A stretch of 64,000 bases of DNA from Myxococcales bacterium (GCA_003142855.1 PLNW01000073.1:1-64000); one strand, 5' to 3'; shown: positions 15,328 through 24,333, numbered from the stretch's first letter. Notes: generated by a model from the sequence alone, not told the origin. Numbers and translations: made by a program.

Positions 15328-15442
15328 CCACCGTCTCAAATAGGGTCGAAATAGGCGTCTGGGGCAAGGCCCGAAGGTCCAGCAGGAGGCGCAATCGTCT
15401 CACCCAGTCGCAAATGGACAATGACGTATGGGCGGCCAGTCG

Positions 15443-15736
15443 TCAACCGGATGGCGCCCCATCGATCAGCGTCAATCCTTTGCCACCAGTTTGCCACGAC
15501 ACCCTACTTTTCGGCGGTTTGAGCCGGAAAGGCACGGTCCGAAACGGGTTGCTCCCACCGGGGAGAACTCTCGAAGATCCTTCAGGAAACCAGCGCAAGG
15601 CCGCGTCGCGCCTGGGTTTTCCTGAATGAGCTTCGAGCAGTTCAAGTCCCGATGGGGTCACAACGATTCTAGGTTCCTCCTCCAGGTACTGAAACGGCGA
15701 AGTGTTCGCGATTGCGACCGGGCGCTGGTCAAGCAT
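15443..15736 (-). pseudogene. Truncated PIN-type toxin (DUF3368-like) partner of UPF0175
   Basis: The frame opens with ATG 15736, overlapping the UPF0175 stop by 8 nt, exactly where the DUF3368 PIN toxin of such pairs begins. Its start, RPVAIANTSPFQYL, matches the first strand and acidic/Ser-Pro motif of that family. Similarity is then lost: the remaining 75 residues are basic and unrelated, and most of the PIN domain (about 130 residues) is missing. It is best read as a deletion-fused remnant that no longer makes a toxin. The unrelated part also runs through the 38-bp repeat copy at 15480. Confidence 0.6.
15480..15517. repeat. 38-bp direct repeat, copy A
   Basis: Matches 15990-16027 at 36 of 38 positions (differences at 15502 and 15505), same orientation, exactly 510 bp apart. 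The unit itself contains an internal near-repeat, TTGCCACCAG followed by TTTGCCACGA. Confidence 0.85.
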
Positions 15737-15977
15737 TCTGGGCGTCTCGGGCGATCTCGGCCTCGGACAGCTTGAACACGGGCACGCCGTAGTCGGCCAG
15801 CTTGGTCATGAAGACCGGCTTGGGCAGACCGGCAAGCTGGGCAGCGGCGCCACCTGACAGCCGACCCATTTCGTAGAGCTTCACGGCCAAGACGAGCAGC
15901 ACCTCATGCTCAGCGGCATCGCCACTCAGCTTGAGCGCCAGAAGGGTTTCGTCCGGGATGTTGAGTCGCACGACCAT
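15729..15977 (-). CDS. UPF0175-family protein (likely orphan antitoxin)
   Basis: An 82-residue protein from ATG 15977. It has the UPF0175 pattern: an N-terminal strand with DETLLALKL, a helix LLVLAVKLYEMGRLS, then GGAAAQLAGL and VFMTKLADYGVPVF, ending in an acidic tail. These proteins carry a helix-turn-helix-like core and commonly pair with DUF3368 PIN toxins. The overlapping downstream frame keeps only the toxin's first 15 residues, so this antitoxin is probably an orphan. The 38-bp repeat copy B covers the region just upstream of its start and may contain its promoter or operator. No strong ribosome-binding site is visible. Confidence 0.75.
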   Translation of the reverse strand: MVVRLNIPDETLLALKLSGDAAEHEVLLVLAVKLYEMGRLSGGAAAQLAGLPKPVFMTKLADYGVPVFKLSEAEIARDAQNA

Positions 15978-15989
15978 TGCCAAATTATC

Positions 15990-16027
15990 TTGCCACCAGT
16001 TTGCCACGACAGCCGACTTTTCGGCGG
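15990..16027. repeat. 38-bp direct repeat, copy B, upstream of UPF0175
   Basis: Second copy of the repeat at 15480-15517. Here it begins 12 bp upstream of the UPF0175 start codon, where an autoregulatory operator would be expected. Confidence 0.85.
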
Positions 16028-16088
16028 GTCACGAAACCACGCATCCCGGCCTCTTGCCGGCCAGAATATTGACGAGGGCCTGCTGCAT

Positions 16089-16229
16089 CTACTGCCGGCC
16101 TGAAAGACGTTGGGCGATCTCGGCGTGGACTTCGTCCGAGTCGATCAGTGCGACCCTGCCGTCCGCCACTTCGCGCGCCCGTCGTTCAATTTCGGCAGCC
16201 CAAAGCGCCTCGGCTTGCAGGTCGGTCAC
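16089..16229 (-). pseudogene. Addiction-module antitoxin fragment (TIGR02574-like)
   Basis: A 46-codon frame from GTG 16229, just 7 nt after the preceding lipoprotein gene. The sequence LWAAEIERRAREVADG, followed by IDSDEVHAEIAQRL, matches the C-terminal half of TIGR02574 addiction-module proteins (WxxEIxRRxxEIxxGxxxxxxxEEV). The N-terminal half of that family is absent and no RelE-type partner follows. It is probably a remnant, though a short functional peptide cannot be excluded. Confidence 0.5.
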
Positions 16230-16236
16230 GGCGGGC

Positions 16237-16782
16237 TCACTTCGGGGCACTGGTCCCCGCGTTTCCCTTGGCCTCACACCCATGGGCCGCACCAGCGGAA
16301 GGAATAGGCTGGAAGCTGCCCGCCTGCTTCCCCATCGAATCTTGCTCCCTGCCGTGAAGGATGGGCCCATATTTGTTTCCGTCTCGCACCCATTCCGTCT
16401 CGACGAGGTAGCTGTATCCGGCCTTCATTGGAAAGATGAATGTCGTCTGGACGAGGGGCGGGACGAGGGGTCCTGAATACGACGGCCCCCGCGCTCGCAC
16501 ATCGAGTTCTACAACGTGGCAGCCGGGCAAGAGTTCGAACGTCCAACCCTTCGCCAAGACATCCACTCCATCCACCATCTTGATGGGAACTGCCGCGTCG
16601 TCCCGGATTGGACGCCCCTCGCCCCTCGCCAGCACGCCGAGTGTTGCCACTTTGGTGGCGGGAAGGGACGCACCTGCGTAGAGCGGATAACCCCGGGACG
16701 TCATCGAGGGGCCGAGGCACCCAGCGCCGAGGATGGCCACGGAAACTCCGACAAAACGTGAAATCCGCACGCCATCAAACAT
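16237..16782 (-). CDS. Hypothetical lipoprotein
   Basis: A 181-residue protein from ATG 16782. It has a signal peptide with lipobox (VAILGAGC, Cys about 22), so it should be lipid-anchored. The mature part reads as a beta-rich domain: a VPIKMVDGV strand, a GWTFELLPGCHVVEL strand typical of PEGA/adhesin-like small folds, and FIFPMKAGYSYLVETEW. The C terminus is Gly/Ala-rich. No family is recognised. It is the last full gene of a minus-strand envelope cluster, 146 nt after the beta-barrel-like gene. Confidence 0.7.
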   Translation of the reverse strand: MFDGVRISRFVGVSVAILGAGCLGPSMTSRGYPLYAGASLPATKVATLGVLARGEGRPIRDDAAVPIKMVDGVDVLAKGWTFELLPGCHVVELDVRARGPSYSGPLVPPLVQTTFIFPMKAGYSYLVETEWVRDGNKYGPILHGREQDSMGKQAGSFQPIPSAGAAHGCEAKGNAGTSAPK

Positions 16783-16928
16783 GGCGCCAAGATACGCCGT
16801 CATCGAATCGGGTCAAGTCGTGGACGCTGCGGTCGCGGTCAGATCTCCCGCCGATGGCGACGGCGGCGGGGCTGGCCGTGATGAGCCCTGGAACGCATCC
16901 ACCCATGGCCTGGACAGTTCTGGCGCGT

Positions 16929-17513
16929 TCACGAGCCCACGACGATCGCCATGGCCAAACCAAAGCGATAGGTGAAGGCGCTGTAGCGCTCCGTCTTGTG
17001 GACAGCGGGGCTTGCCACCTGACCATAGGACCATGCGGGGGTGGCAAAGACCTCGAAACGAAACCAGTGGTACACGCGTCCGATGGAGAAATCGGCACCG
17101 AAATCAAAAATGGATGTGCCACTGTCGAGTCCTTCGGGCGAATGGCCGTTGGAGATGGCGGGATTGGCAAAGGTGAAAAGTGGGCCGGCTGCCCACGACA
17201 GGGCATCGTAGACAGGCTTGCCGCGATACCAGGCGCCGGCGCGAATGCCCGACATGACGATGGGTTTGTGTCCTTCGTTTTTCGAGGTCCACAAGATGGC
17301 ATCGTAGTCTTGGAGCAATTCGTATCCCACGCCGGCCCACAAGTGCTCGGTCAGCGAGAACGCCAGCATCGGGCAGAGGCTGGGGAAGTCGTTCGGTCGA
17401 ACGAAAGGTGGCGTGAGCCGCATCTCGATGCTGAGTTGGGTGGCTTCACTTCTGCGCGGGGTGATTCCGACGAGGCCCGAGACCAGGAGTGTGGCGATGA
17501 TCAGGCGGCGCAT
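16929..17513 (-). CDS. Outer-membrane beta-barrel-like protein
   Basis: A 194-residue protein with an N-terminal signal peptide (about 1-24, ending SEA-T). The rest alternates short hydrophobic/aromatic strands with polar turns (for example LWAGVGYELLQDY, SGIRAGAWYRG, FRFEVFATPAWSYG), and the last strand is AFTYRFGLAMAIVVGS. This is the pattern of a small 8-stranded outer-membrane barrel, but no named family is evident. It starts 15 nt after the DUF2330 gene, so the two are probably co-transcribed. Confidence 0.6.
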   Translation of the reverse strand: MRRLIIATLLVSGLVGITPRRSEATQLSIEMRLTPPFVRPNDFPSLCPMLAFSLTEHLWAGVGYELLQDYDAILWTSKNEGHKPIVMSGIRAGAWYRGKPVYDALSWAAGPLFTFANPAISNGHSPEGLDSGTSIFDFGADFSIGRVYHWFRFEVFATPAWSYGQVASPAVHKTERYSAFTYRFGLAMAIVVGS

Positions 17514-17528
17514 GGAGGCAGCTCGCGC

Positions 17529-18575
17529 CTATCGCCAGCGACGCCAGCGACGCCAGCTGACCAAGCCGACCATGGCCAGGCCGCACAGGGGCAGCACAAA
17601 ACTGTGAGCCGACCGGCCGCTCCGGCTCACCGAGCAGGCGGAGTCGTCATAGACAAAGACGTTCTCGGTCCCGCGGTAATCTTGAGGGGCAGCTACGGTC
17701 AGGCCAACGTCCGGATCCGCCGACGTCGGGTAGAAAGAAAGCATCAACCGGGTCAGGCGATCGCCAGCCTCGGCCAAACCCGAGAACGAGGGGACGTCCC
17801 CGGCATTGATGGCGCCCGAGTACATCAGCACCAGATTGCTGTTGCTCCCGTCCGAGAACGCCAGCTCCACGTCACCGTGAGTAATGCCAAAGATTCGCCA
17901 CGAGAACCCGGAGCCGGAAGAGTTGCCGGCGCTTGCCATGCGCGATGGCACGACCGGCGCCGGGGTGGGGAAGGACAAGGCAACCGGGCCCAAGGCCCGG
18001 CAAATCGTTCCGCCATCTGGCGCCGCCGCCTGGCTGATCCGGAAGGCAACGAAATACCAGCCCTTCTGCACGTAGTAGGAGAATACGTCGGCAGACGCGG
18101 TCGAATACGGGTAGCCGTTGGCGGTTAGCCAGTCGGTGAAGGACGACTCGGTGTCTGCCTTGAGCTCCACCCAGTCGAGAAACCCCACCTGGCCGCTGGC
18201 GACCACCGTGGTGTCATCCGTCGCACTTTTCGCCCCAGCTGCGGACCCGCCGCCAAGGGCGCAGCCGTTGTGTTCATTGACTATCTTCTTCGTCGGTTCG
18301 GACAAGGCGGCTGCGGTCGTGAATGCCTGCTTGTCGGTCAGCGATGGGTTCTGCGACAGGGTCGCGGGCACGGGCAGGATCAGGCCGAAATCGGTGGACG
18401 TGCCGCAGAAGATGGGTTGGAACACGTAGGTTTCGACGTTGTCCTTCCACACCAGGATGATGTCTTGGTGGGGATCTATGGTGACGCTCGGGCCGAACGC
18501 AGCGCCACAGGCCAAGGCCGCAGTACCCCCGAGGAGCACCGCCGCGCTAGCCGCGAACGCGAGCAGGCGCTTCAT
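17529..18575 (-). CDS. DUF2330 exported protein with MYXO-CTERM-like tail
   Basis: A 348-residue exported protein from ATG 18575, which overlaps the proper stop of the upstream gene as ATGA. The signal peptide (about 1-24) is followed by CGAAFGPSVTIDPHQDIIL, an opening typical of DUF2330 proteins, then a long beta-rich region. The C terminus has a hydrophobic helix (FVLPLCGLAMVGLVSW) and a run of Arg/Trp (RRWRRWR). This is a MYXO-CTERM-like sorting signal without an obvious conserved Cys immediately before it, although CSVSRSG lies about 10 residues earlier. Function of the family is unknown; it is frequent in Myxococcota. Confidence 0.75.
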   Translation of the reverse strand: MKRLLAFAASAAVLLGGTAALACGAAFGPSVTIDPHQDIILVWKDNVETYVFQPIFCGTSTDFGLILPVPATLSQNPSLTDKQAFTTAAALSEPTKKIVNEHNGCALGGGSAAGAKSATDDTTVVASGQVGFLDWVELKADTESSFTDWLTANGYPYSTASADVFSYYVQKGWYFVAFRISQAAAPDGGTICRALGPVALSFPTPAPVVPSRMASAGNSSGSGFSWRIFGITHGDVELAFSDGSNSNLVLMYSGAINAGDVPSFSGLAEAGDRLTRLMLSFYPTSADPDVGLTVAAPQDYRGTENVFVYDDSACSVSRSGRSAHSFVLPLCGLAMVGLVSWRRWRRWR

Positions 18576-19563
18576 GGCAGCACCTCCGCGTAGGTACAGC
18601 GGAAGCCGACGTTGGGCGCCCACGAGGCGCCGGCAGGCCCGGCTTGCGACAGCTCGTGCGCAGCGTGCTCTCCCCGCTCACCCAGCAGCCACCGCGCATG
18701 ACCTTCAAGCTGCCTTGCGATGGCCCTGTCGGATCCTGAACCGGGCTGGTGCGGTAGTACGCGGCGTCGTACCAATCCGCTGTCCATTCCCACACGTTGC
18801 CCGCCATATCGAACGCGCCGTAGGGGCTCTGGCCCGCTGGCCGCCGGCCCACGCGATCGGTGTCGCCCACGCACCCGGCGAAATTGGCCTTCGAGCAATC
18901 GGGCGGGCTCTCGCCCCAGGGGTAGGTGCGCGGGGCCTCGCTCCCGGCCGCGGCGCGCTCCCACTCGGCCTCTGTGGGCAGTCGTCCGCCGGCGAAGGTG
19001 CAAAAGGCTTGCGCCTGCTTCCAGGAGACGAAGATCACTGGATAGTCTGCGAAGAAGGGATCGTCGAAGTAGTGCGCCCGAGTGTTCGAGCTGGACAGAG
19101 ACGGTGCCGCACAAACCCCGGCGCGCACGCACGCCTGATAGCGGGCATTGGTGACCTCGTAACGATCAAGGACGAATGCCGAACCCGTCACGCGATGAAC
19201 CGGCTTCTCGTCCGCAGCTCCTGTATCGCTTCCCATCAGGAACGAACCTGCAGGCACGCGCACGGGGCTTGCGTCGAGGGCAGGCGCCACGCAGCCAGGC
19301 GCCTCGTCAACCAGGCCATTGCAGTTGTCGTCCTTGAAGTTACAGGTCTCGACCGCGCCGGGATGGATCGCCGGATCGCGATCGTTGCAGTCGTTCCCGG
19401 CGGCGCAGCCGATGCCATAGCCGTCCCCGTCGAGGTCGGTGCAGCCCGGAGCCGCCATGCCGCCGAGCGAGCCTGCCCTGGCGCCAGACCGCGCGAGCAG
19501 GGCAAAACCGACGACTCCTGTCCCTGTCACAAGCACCGTCCAAAGCAAAGGTAGTTTCTTCAT
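18572..19563 (-). CDS. Formylglycine-generating-enzyme-like protein with MopE-type motif; frameshifted 3' end
   Basis: An exported protein from ATG 19563 (signal peptide about 1-30). Residues about 36-85 carry calcium/metal-binding repeats of the MopE type (LDGDGYGIGC, NDCNDRDPAIHPGA, DNCNGLVDE). A sulfatase-modifying-factor (FGE/SUMF1) domain follows: GSFLMGS, DRYEVTNARYQAC, RLPTEAEWERAA, MAGNVWEWTADW and RGGCW. The open frame leaves the family near 18640 and runs to 18547. The adjacent frame restores the canonical ending APNVGFRC and stops at 18572, with ATGA overlap to the next gene. One missing base near 18625-18640 explains both. It may be a real mutation or a sequencing error. Such non-enzymatic FGE-like domains are common in Myxococcota. 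Confidence 0.75.
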
Positions 19564-19710
19564 GGTCCGTATCCCCTCAAAGAAGACCATATTGCCACCG
19601 AAGCCGGGCGGAAGGCGAAATTCAGCAATCGTGGTCAGAACCAGGTCACCTCCTGCGTCCGGCCACAATCTAATGATCGACAGCTTCCCCATCTGCTGTC
19701 CTCTTTCGAA

Positions 19711-20379
19711 ATGAAGCCCACCATCGAACCTGGTTCATTCGCAGTGGTGGAGGGGCGCGTCCTCGATCAGTCGACGCTGAGTTCCTTCTCTCGACAACGC
19801 CGTCTGCTCGTCACGACGAGTTTCCTCACCAGCTTCGCCGAGTCGATGCTGGTGCCCCTGTACGCTGCCTTCACCCAGAGAATCGGAGGCAGCATTCTCG
19901 ATGCCGGCATCGCCTTTGCCTGTTTTTCGATAGCCACCGGAGCCTTTGTCAGTCTGGTAGGCACGCGGCAGTGGTTTCAGGACCACATCAGGGCATTCCT
20001 TGTGCTTGGGTTTCTTGGGTCAGCTTGCTGCGACATCTCGTACATCTTCGTGCAAAATCGGTGGCAGCTTTTCGCGGCTCAGGTGATCGCCGGGCTGGCG
20101 ACGGGACTGCTCGAGCCGGCCTGGGACTCGCTTTTTACCGACGCTGTCGAGCGCACGTCGGCGAAGCATTGGTCGATTTGGTCCGGGGGCACACACCTGG
20201 TCGCAGGAGTGGCAGCGCTCCTCGGCGGAGTTATCGTGGCCTATTTTTCCTTCAAGGCGCTGTTTGTGACCATGGGCTTCGCCGACACCTTGGCCACCTT
20301 CCTGGCGTGGAGGGGAGACCTGCCGAAAGGCACCAGAAACCTTTTGAAGAATGCGCCCGCCTCCGTGACCGGCGATTAG
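19711..20379 (+). CDS. MFS-like transporter half (six spans)
   Basis: A 222-residue membrane protein with about six hydrophobic spans (roughly at 34-55, 58-84, 90-110, 118-142, 155-180 and 184-203). The arrangement resembles the N-terminal half of a major-facilitator transporter; the usual protein has twelve spans and about 400 residues. The second half is not found downstream: the next gene (20383) is on the other strand, 3 nt away. It is therefore either a truncated gene or a half-size transporter. It diverges from the FGE-like gene, with 147 nt between starts. Confidence 0.6.
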   Translation: MKPTIEPGSFAVVEGRVLDQSTLSSFSRQRRLLVTTSFLTSFAESMLVPLYAAFTQRIGGSILDAGIAFACFSIATGAFVSLVGTRQWFQDHIRAFLVLGFLGSACCDISYIFVQNRWQLFAAQVIAGLATGLLEPAWDSLFTDAVERTSAKHWSIWSGGTHLVAGVAALLGGVIVAYFSFKALFVTMGFADTLATFLAWRGDLPKGTRNLLKNAPASVTGD

Positions 20380-20382
20380 GTA

Positions 20383-21390
20383 TCAAGCGGCCACGCTGCC
20401 GATTCGTTGCGGCGACGTCTCTTCGTGGGTTGAGTTCGCTTGCACGCGCCTGCGCAGTTCTGTTCGCCCGAAAGCCCGCTGCCGCGCCAATATGCGTGAG
20501 AGAAGGACATCCAGATCCCCGCGATCCTCAAGCGAGTCGATCACATCCTGAGCACAGGTCCATTCGGTCCAGCCCGATCGATGCACTGGGATCACGGCAA
20601 GATCCTTTGCCCCGCGCAGGAGCAGGTCGCCAAGGTTGACCGGCGGCATCTCGAGACAGCCTGTCGCGACCGCGCTGGCAAGTGACGGCCTTCCCGCCCA
20701 AAGACAGGCCACGGCCTCGGCCTGCATGGGCATCTGGCGCGCAGCCAAGTACCACAGATACTCGGCACGGGCCACGACCGTCGACGTATCCCATAGCGCG
20801 CCCGCCGCCTCAAGTTGCGCCGCCTGCGCAGACGAGGCACGTTCTCCCCACCGTGCCAGGGAGAAGATTCGTCCTCCCAGCGGATTTCCTGGCACGAGCC
20901 ATGCCCATTTGCCTTTCCGATGGCAACCGCTTACGCCGACGAAGATCGCCGCAGCGTGGTCCAGTGCCTGGCTCGCAGCAACCACCGACTCCACCAAGGC
21001 CTCGGGACGGGGAACATAGTGATCAGCCGGCGTCACCACCACGCGCGCGTCAGGTGAGCGCGAGAAGACGCGTCCCAATGCCAAGAGCAGGTCAAGACCC
21101 GCGCCGCAGGCCGCCGACCTGACGACGAGGTCAATGCCAGGCCATTCGCGCAACTGAGCGTGTGCTGCGGCCTCGTGCGCTGACGACACCACGACGACCA
21201 TACGTTCGGCGGGTATCTCGTTCGCGTAGCGCGCGACGGTCTGCTGCAACAGGGAACCGGTCCCCGCGATCAAGGCAAACTGCTTTGGGGGCGCCACGCC
21301 ATCAAGCGCCTCGGTAAGCGACATCAGGCGATGGTCCTCTCCACTTGCCAAAATGATCGCGTGAAGGTCTTCAGAATGCGACTGCGACAT
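20383..21390 (-). CDS. Mannose-1-phosphate guanylyltransferase-like nucleotidyltransferase
   Basis: A 335-residue protein from ATG 21390, with GGAGAG 5 nt upstream. The start HAIILASGEDHRL and the PPKQFALI motif (about residue 35) match sugar-phosphate nucleotidyltransferases that use PKQF. VVVTPADHYV (about 120) gives the metal-binding Asp. However, the glycine-rich GGxGxRL loop reads ASGEDHRL, so nucleotide binding may be altered. The C-terminal part (SGWTEWTCAQDVIDSL) resembles the family's usual GSWSDVGSW region. It may make GDP-mannose for surface polysaccharide or be a degenerate paralogue. Confidence 0.65.
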   Translation of the reverse strand: MSQSHSEDLHAIILASGEDHRLMSLTEALDGVAPPKQFALIAGTGSLLQQTVARYANEIPAERMVVVVSSAHEAAAHAQLREWPGIDLVVRSAACGAGLDLLLALGRVFSRSPDARVVVTPADHYVPRPEALVESVVAASQALDHAAAIFVGVSGCHRKGKWAWLVPGNPLGGRIFSLARWGERASSAQAAQLEAAGALWDTSTVVARAEYLWYLAARQMPMQAEAVACLWAGRPSLASAVATGCLEMPPVNLGDLLLRGAKDLAVIPVHRSGWTEWTCAQDVIDSLEDRGDLDVLLSRILARQRAFGRTELRRRVQANSTHEETSPQRIGSVAA

Positions 21391-21593
21391 GACCGCTCTC
21401 CTTGTGACGGATTCGCCGGACGTTGTACGGCTGCTTGTTGTTGCAAAACCGGGGCCACCCTCACCGCTCGGCAGCCGGCACGACACAAGTGAGCGCATCT
21501 GGCGACCGTCCATTGCGGGCACACGAGACAGCGTTACGGAGTGGTAATTCCGCGTCGGTCACGCGCCACGGAATGGGGACATTTCCACGCGGG

Positions 21594-23555
21594 TCACCGC
21601 TTCAGCGCAGGCAATCGCGCAGCCAGTTCATCGTAGGCGTGGCGCGAGATCTGGCGGCGCACGTGGGTCAGCTCGTGCCAGATCTCGGCTTCGTGTTGCT
21701 CGGCACGGGCCAGTTTGCGGAGGTCGAAGGCTCGGGCGCCCGGTAGCTGGCCCAGAATGCGGCCCCGCGCTTGGCCGGCCAGTTTCTTGAACACGCCGGG
21801 GCCGAAGTGGTCGTAGTAGAAAATGGTGTGCGCGGTGGAGAGCGAGCCGGCCCAAGGGTAGCTGCGCAGCAGCCAGCCCGATGCCAGCCTGTCGAGCGCC
21901 TTTTCCAACTGGACGCGCTCGCGGCCGCGTTTGCTCGTCTTTCGTTCGGCGAAGAACAGCGCTGTGCCCAGCTCGTCGCCTTGCACGGTCCAAATTTCGC
22001 GTAGCCCAAAGCGCGTCGGATCGCGCGCCACGCGCGATCCGTGGGTCAGCTCGAACTGCCCCACAATGAAGGCCGCAATATGTGGGGCGTGTTGTTCTAC
22101 AAATCCCAAAGTCATCATGGCTTCTGCGAATGTCTCGGTGGGAAAGTCGGTGAAACACATGACCTCGGCCGCAATACCCGCGCGGGCCAGATTGCGCAGG
22201 ACCGTGGCCGCTCGGGTCGGCGTGATCCCCTTGTCAATCAGGCGCAATACGCGCGGGCTGGCCGATTCGATTCCCAGGCTGCACGCCACGGCGCCGCCGC
22301 GACGCAGCCCCTGACAGCGCTCGACAGTCAGAAACGGCTCGGGTCGCAGGTCAGTGCCCCAGCGCAGGTCCAGGCCAGCCCTGGCCAGCGCGTCGGCCAG
22401 TCGGCAGAGCATCGCGGGCGCCACCGAGTCCTGTGACAAGTAGAAGAAGCGCGTGTGATGGCGGGCTGACAGCGCGGCCAGGTGTTCGACCACTGTGTCC
22501 ACTGCGCGCTCGCGGTAGCGGGCCGTTCCCGTTGCCGCCAGGCCGTAGTGGCAGAAGGCGCAGCGGCCCCAATAGCAGCCGCGCGTGGGGTCGTAGGGCA
22601 GAAGCAGATGCGGCGACAGATAGCGATCGAGTGGCAGGCCGTCGAAGTCAGGCGCGGGCAGGGTGTGCAGATCCACGGCGGGCGGCCCAGGCAGATAGCG
22701 AGCCCCCAGCACCGGCTCACGCAGCACCAGGTTGGGGATTCGATCGAGCGCCCGCGAGGGTTTTTCCGAAAGCGCGCGGCACAACGCCAGCAGAGTGTGC
22801 TCGCCCTCGAATACCACGGCGCTGTCAAAAGGCCCGAGCGCTTGTGCCAACGCCGGTCCCCGCAGCCGCAGCAACACCTGGGTGATGGCTGGCCCGCCTG
22901 CCACCAGGTGCGCCTCGGGAAATGCGGTCCTGAGCTTGCGCGCGAACGAGTAGGCGGGCACGAGCTGGCCGGGGAAGCAGACCGACAGGCCGATGCAATC
23001 CGGGCGTGCCTGGCGCAGGCGCGGGATCAAGTCGTGTGTCAGGTAGTCGTCGAAGGGATTGCGCGCAGGATCAGCATCGCGCGCGATCTCGTCCGGCGTG
23101 GTCAGCGCGAAGGGCGTGCGGTATGCGGTGAAGTCGAGCTGCAGAGGCGTGTGCGCAGCCGCGACCACGCGCAGGGCCGCACTGACCGTGGCCACCGCGT
23201 CGGCATAGAGCCCTGGATCATAGAAGCGCTCGCCGGTGCGCAGGATTTCCAGCGCTGCGTTGATCCCGCCCGGAACGGCACGGGCGTCGCCTCTCACCCG
23301 CAAGAGCGCTAGCAATTCGAGTTGTGCCTGATGGTCGAGCGCGCGTCGGCGTCGCAGGCTCACGATGCGCCGCTCGACGTGGCCGGCCAGCCGAGTGAGC
23401 GGATCACGCTGAAGCAGAGCCAGAAAACCATCCAGGTTGGCGTCGATGGGCAGAACCTCGATGCCCTGGGGACGCAGAAATCCAGCCAGCGCGGGCAGGG
23501 CCGGATAGGGGGCCGTGGGATCACAGGCCGGCGGATAGATGAGCGCAAGCTTCAC
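21594..23555 (-). CDS. B12-binding-domain radical SAM protein
   Basis: A 653-residue protein from GTG 23555. The N-terminal third begins VKLALIYPPACDPTAPYPAL, the usual opening of cobalamin-type radical SAM proteins, and has an LSVCFPGQLVPAYSFARKL / AHLVAGGP Rossmann segment. The 4Fe-4S-binding CxxxCxxC is in RGCYWGRCAFCHYG (about 290-303). A TIM-barrel with LGIESASPRVLRLIDKG follows. The C-terminal 150 residues are unassigned and basic. Substrate unknown; relatives act in lipid, cofactor and RiPP chemistry. No biosynthetic cluster surrounds it. It diverges from the small lipoprotein gene at 23679. Confidence 0.85.
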   Translation of the reverse strand: MKLALIYPPACDPTAPYPALPALAGFLRPQGIEVLPIDANLDGFLALLQRDPLTRLAGHVERRIVSLRRRRALDHQAQLELLALLRVRGDARAVPGGINAALEILRTGERFYDPGLYADAVATVSAALRVVAAAHTPLQLDFTAYRTPFALTTPDEIARDADPARNPFDDYLTHDLIPRLRQARPDCIGLSVCFPGQLVPAYSFARKLRTAFPEAHLVAGGPAITQVLLRLRGPALAQALGPFDSAVVFEGEHTLLALCRALSEKPSRALDRIPNLVLREPVLGARYLPGPPAVDLHTLPAPDFDGLPLDRYLSPHLLLPYDPTRGCYWGRCAFCHYGLAATGTARYRERAVDTVVEHLAALSARHHTRFFYLSQDSVAPAMLCRLADALARAGLDLRWGTDLRPEPFLTVERCQGLRRGGAVACSLGIESASPRVLRLIDKGITPTRAATVLRNLARAGIAAEVMCFTDFPTETFAEAMMTLGFVEQHAPHIAAFIVGQFELTHGSRVARDPTRFGLREIWTVQGDELGTALFFAERKTSKRGRERVQLEKALDRLASGWLLRSYPWAGSLSTAHTIFYYDHFGPGVFKKLAGQARGRILGQLPGARAFDLRKLARAEQHEAEIWHELTHVRRQISRHAYDELAARLPALKR

Positions 23556-23678
23556 GCGCGCCGGACCCGCGCTGTTGGCGGACCATCCGCAGTCGAGTTT
23601 CCCGCTGAGACTAGTGCTGGCAAGAGACTTTCCGCCGAGGGCAACACGGAATATACTCCGCAAAGATGGGAGCTTATC

Positions 23679-24170
23679 ATGCGTAGGGCAGCCTTCATTC
23701 TGGCCGTGCTTGCAGGAGCCTGTAGCAGCGATTCTGCCGCCAACGTGGCCGGCACCTATACCATTGCCCTGACCATCCAGCAGAACGAGTGCGGCATCTT
23801 GGGCAATGATCCGGGAACCTCTTCGTCTGGCGTCACCGTGGTGGTCACCCAAGAGGGTTCCAAGGTGACGGCCCAGGTGCAGGGTGCGGCCGCCTTGGGT
23901 CTTGGCTTGGCCACGGGCAGCGCCACCTTCACCGGCACAGTCTCGGGCAACTCACTGGACTTGTCGATCAGCGGAACCGTATCCGGTTCCAGTGGAACTT
24001 GCGCCTTCACCCGCAACGCCCACCTGGTGGGAACGGTGGCTGGAGACGTGCTCACCGGCAGCGTGACCTACAGCTTCGCCACCAACAAGACCGCGGATTG
24101 CGGAATCCGCGACACCTGCCAGGACATACAGGTCTTCAACGGCACCAGACCTCCCACGGTAAGTTTGTAG
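23679..24170 (+). CDS. Hypothetical small lipoprotein
   Basis: A 163-residue protein from ATG 23679. It has a short signal peptide with lipobox LAGAC (Cys 15). The mature part is Gly/Thr/Ser-rich and beta-like, with alternating strands (GVTVVVTQEGSKVTAQVQG, ATFTGTVSGNSLDLSISG), a pattern seen in small secreted beta-sandwich or calycin-like lipoproteins. Four later Cys could form two disulfides. No family recognised. A 163-nt gap with no other visible gene follows. Confidence 0.7.
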   Translation: MRRAAFILAVLAGACSSDSAANVAGTYTIALTIQQNECGILGNDPGTSSSGVTVVVTQEGSKVTAQVQGAAALGLGLATGSATFTGTVSGNSLDLSISGTVSGSSGTCAFTRNAHLVGTVAGDVLTGSVTYSFATNKTADCGIRDTCQDIQVFNGTRPPTVSL

Positions 24171-24333
24171 CGAGCGTGACGCTGCCCTATGGCAAGAGAA
24201 GACACTCGCGTCGAGCGCGCTGTCGAGGCATGATGCGACCCCATTGACGTAAGGCCGCAAGTCCATTACCAAGGGCCAGACAGTTCATTCGAGCTCCCTT
24301 GACGGAGCCCCCCATCACGCGAAGGACGCGTTC

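Noticed and set aside
15480-16027. The 38-bp direct repeats as attachment sites of the left-edge integrase
   Set aside because: Both copies lie on the same side of the integrase, 510 bp apart, flank only the UPF0175 gene, and one sits in its promoter region.
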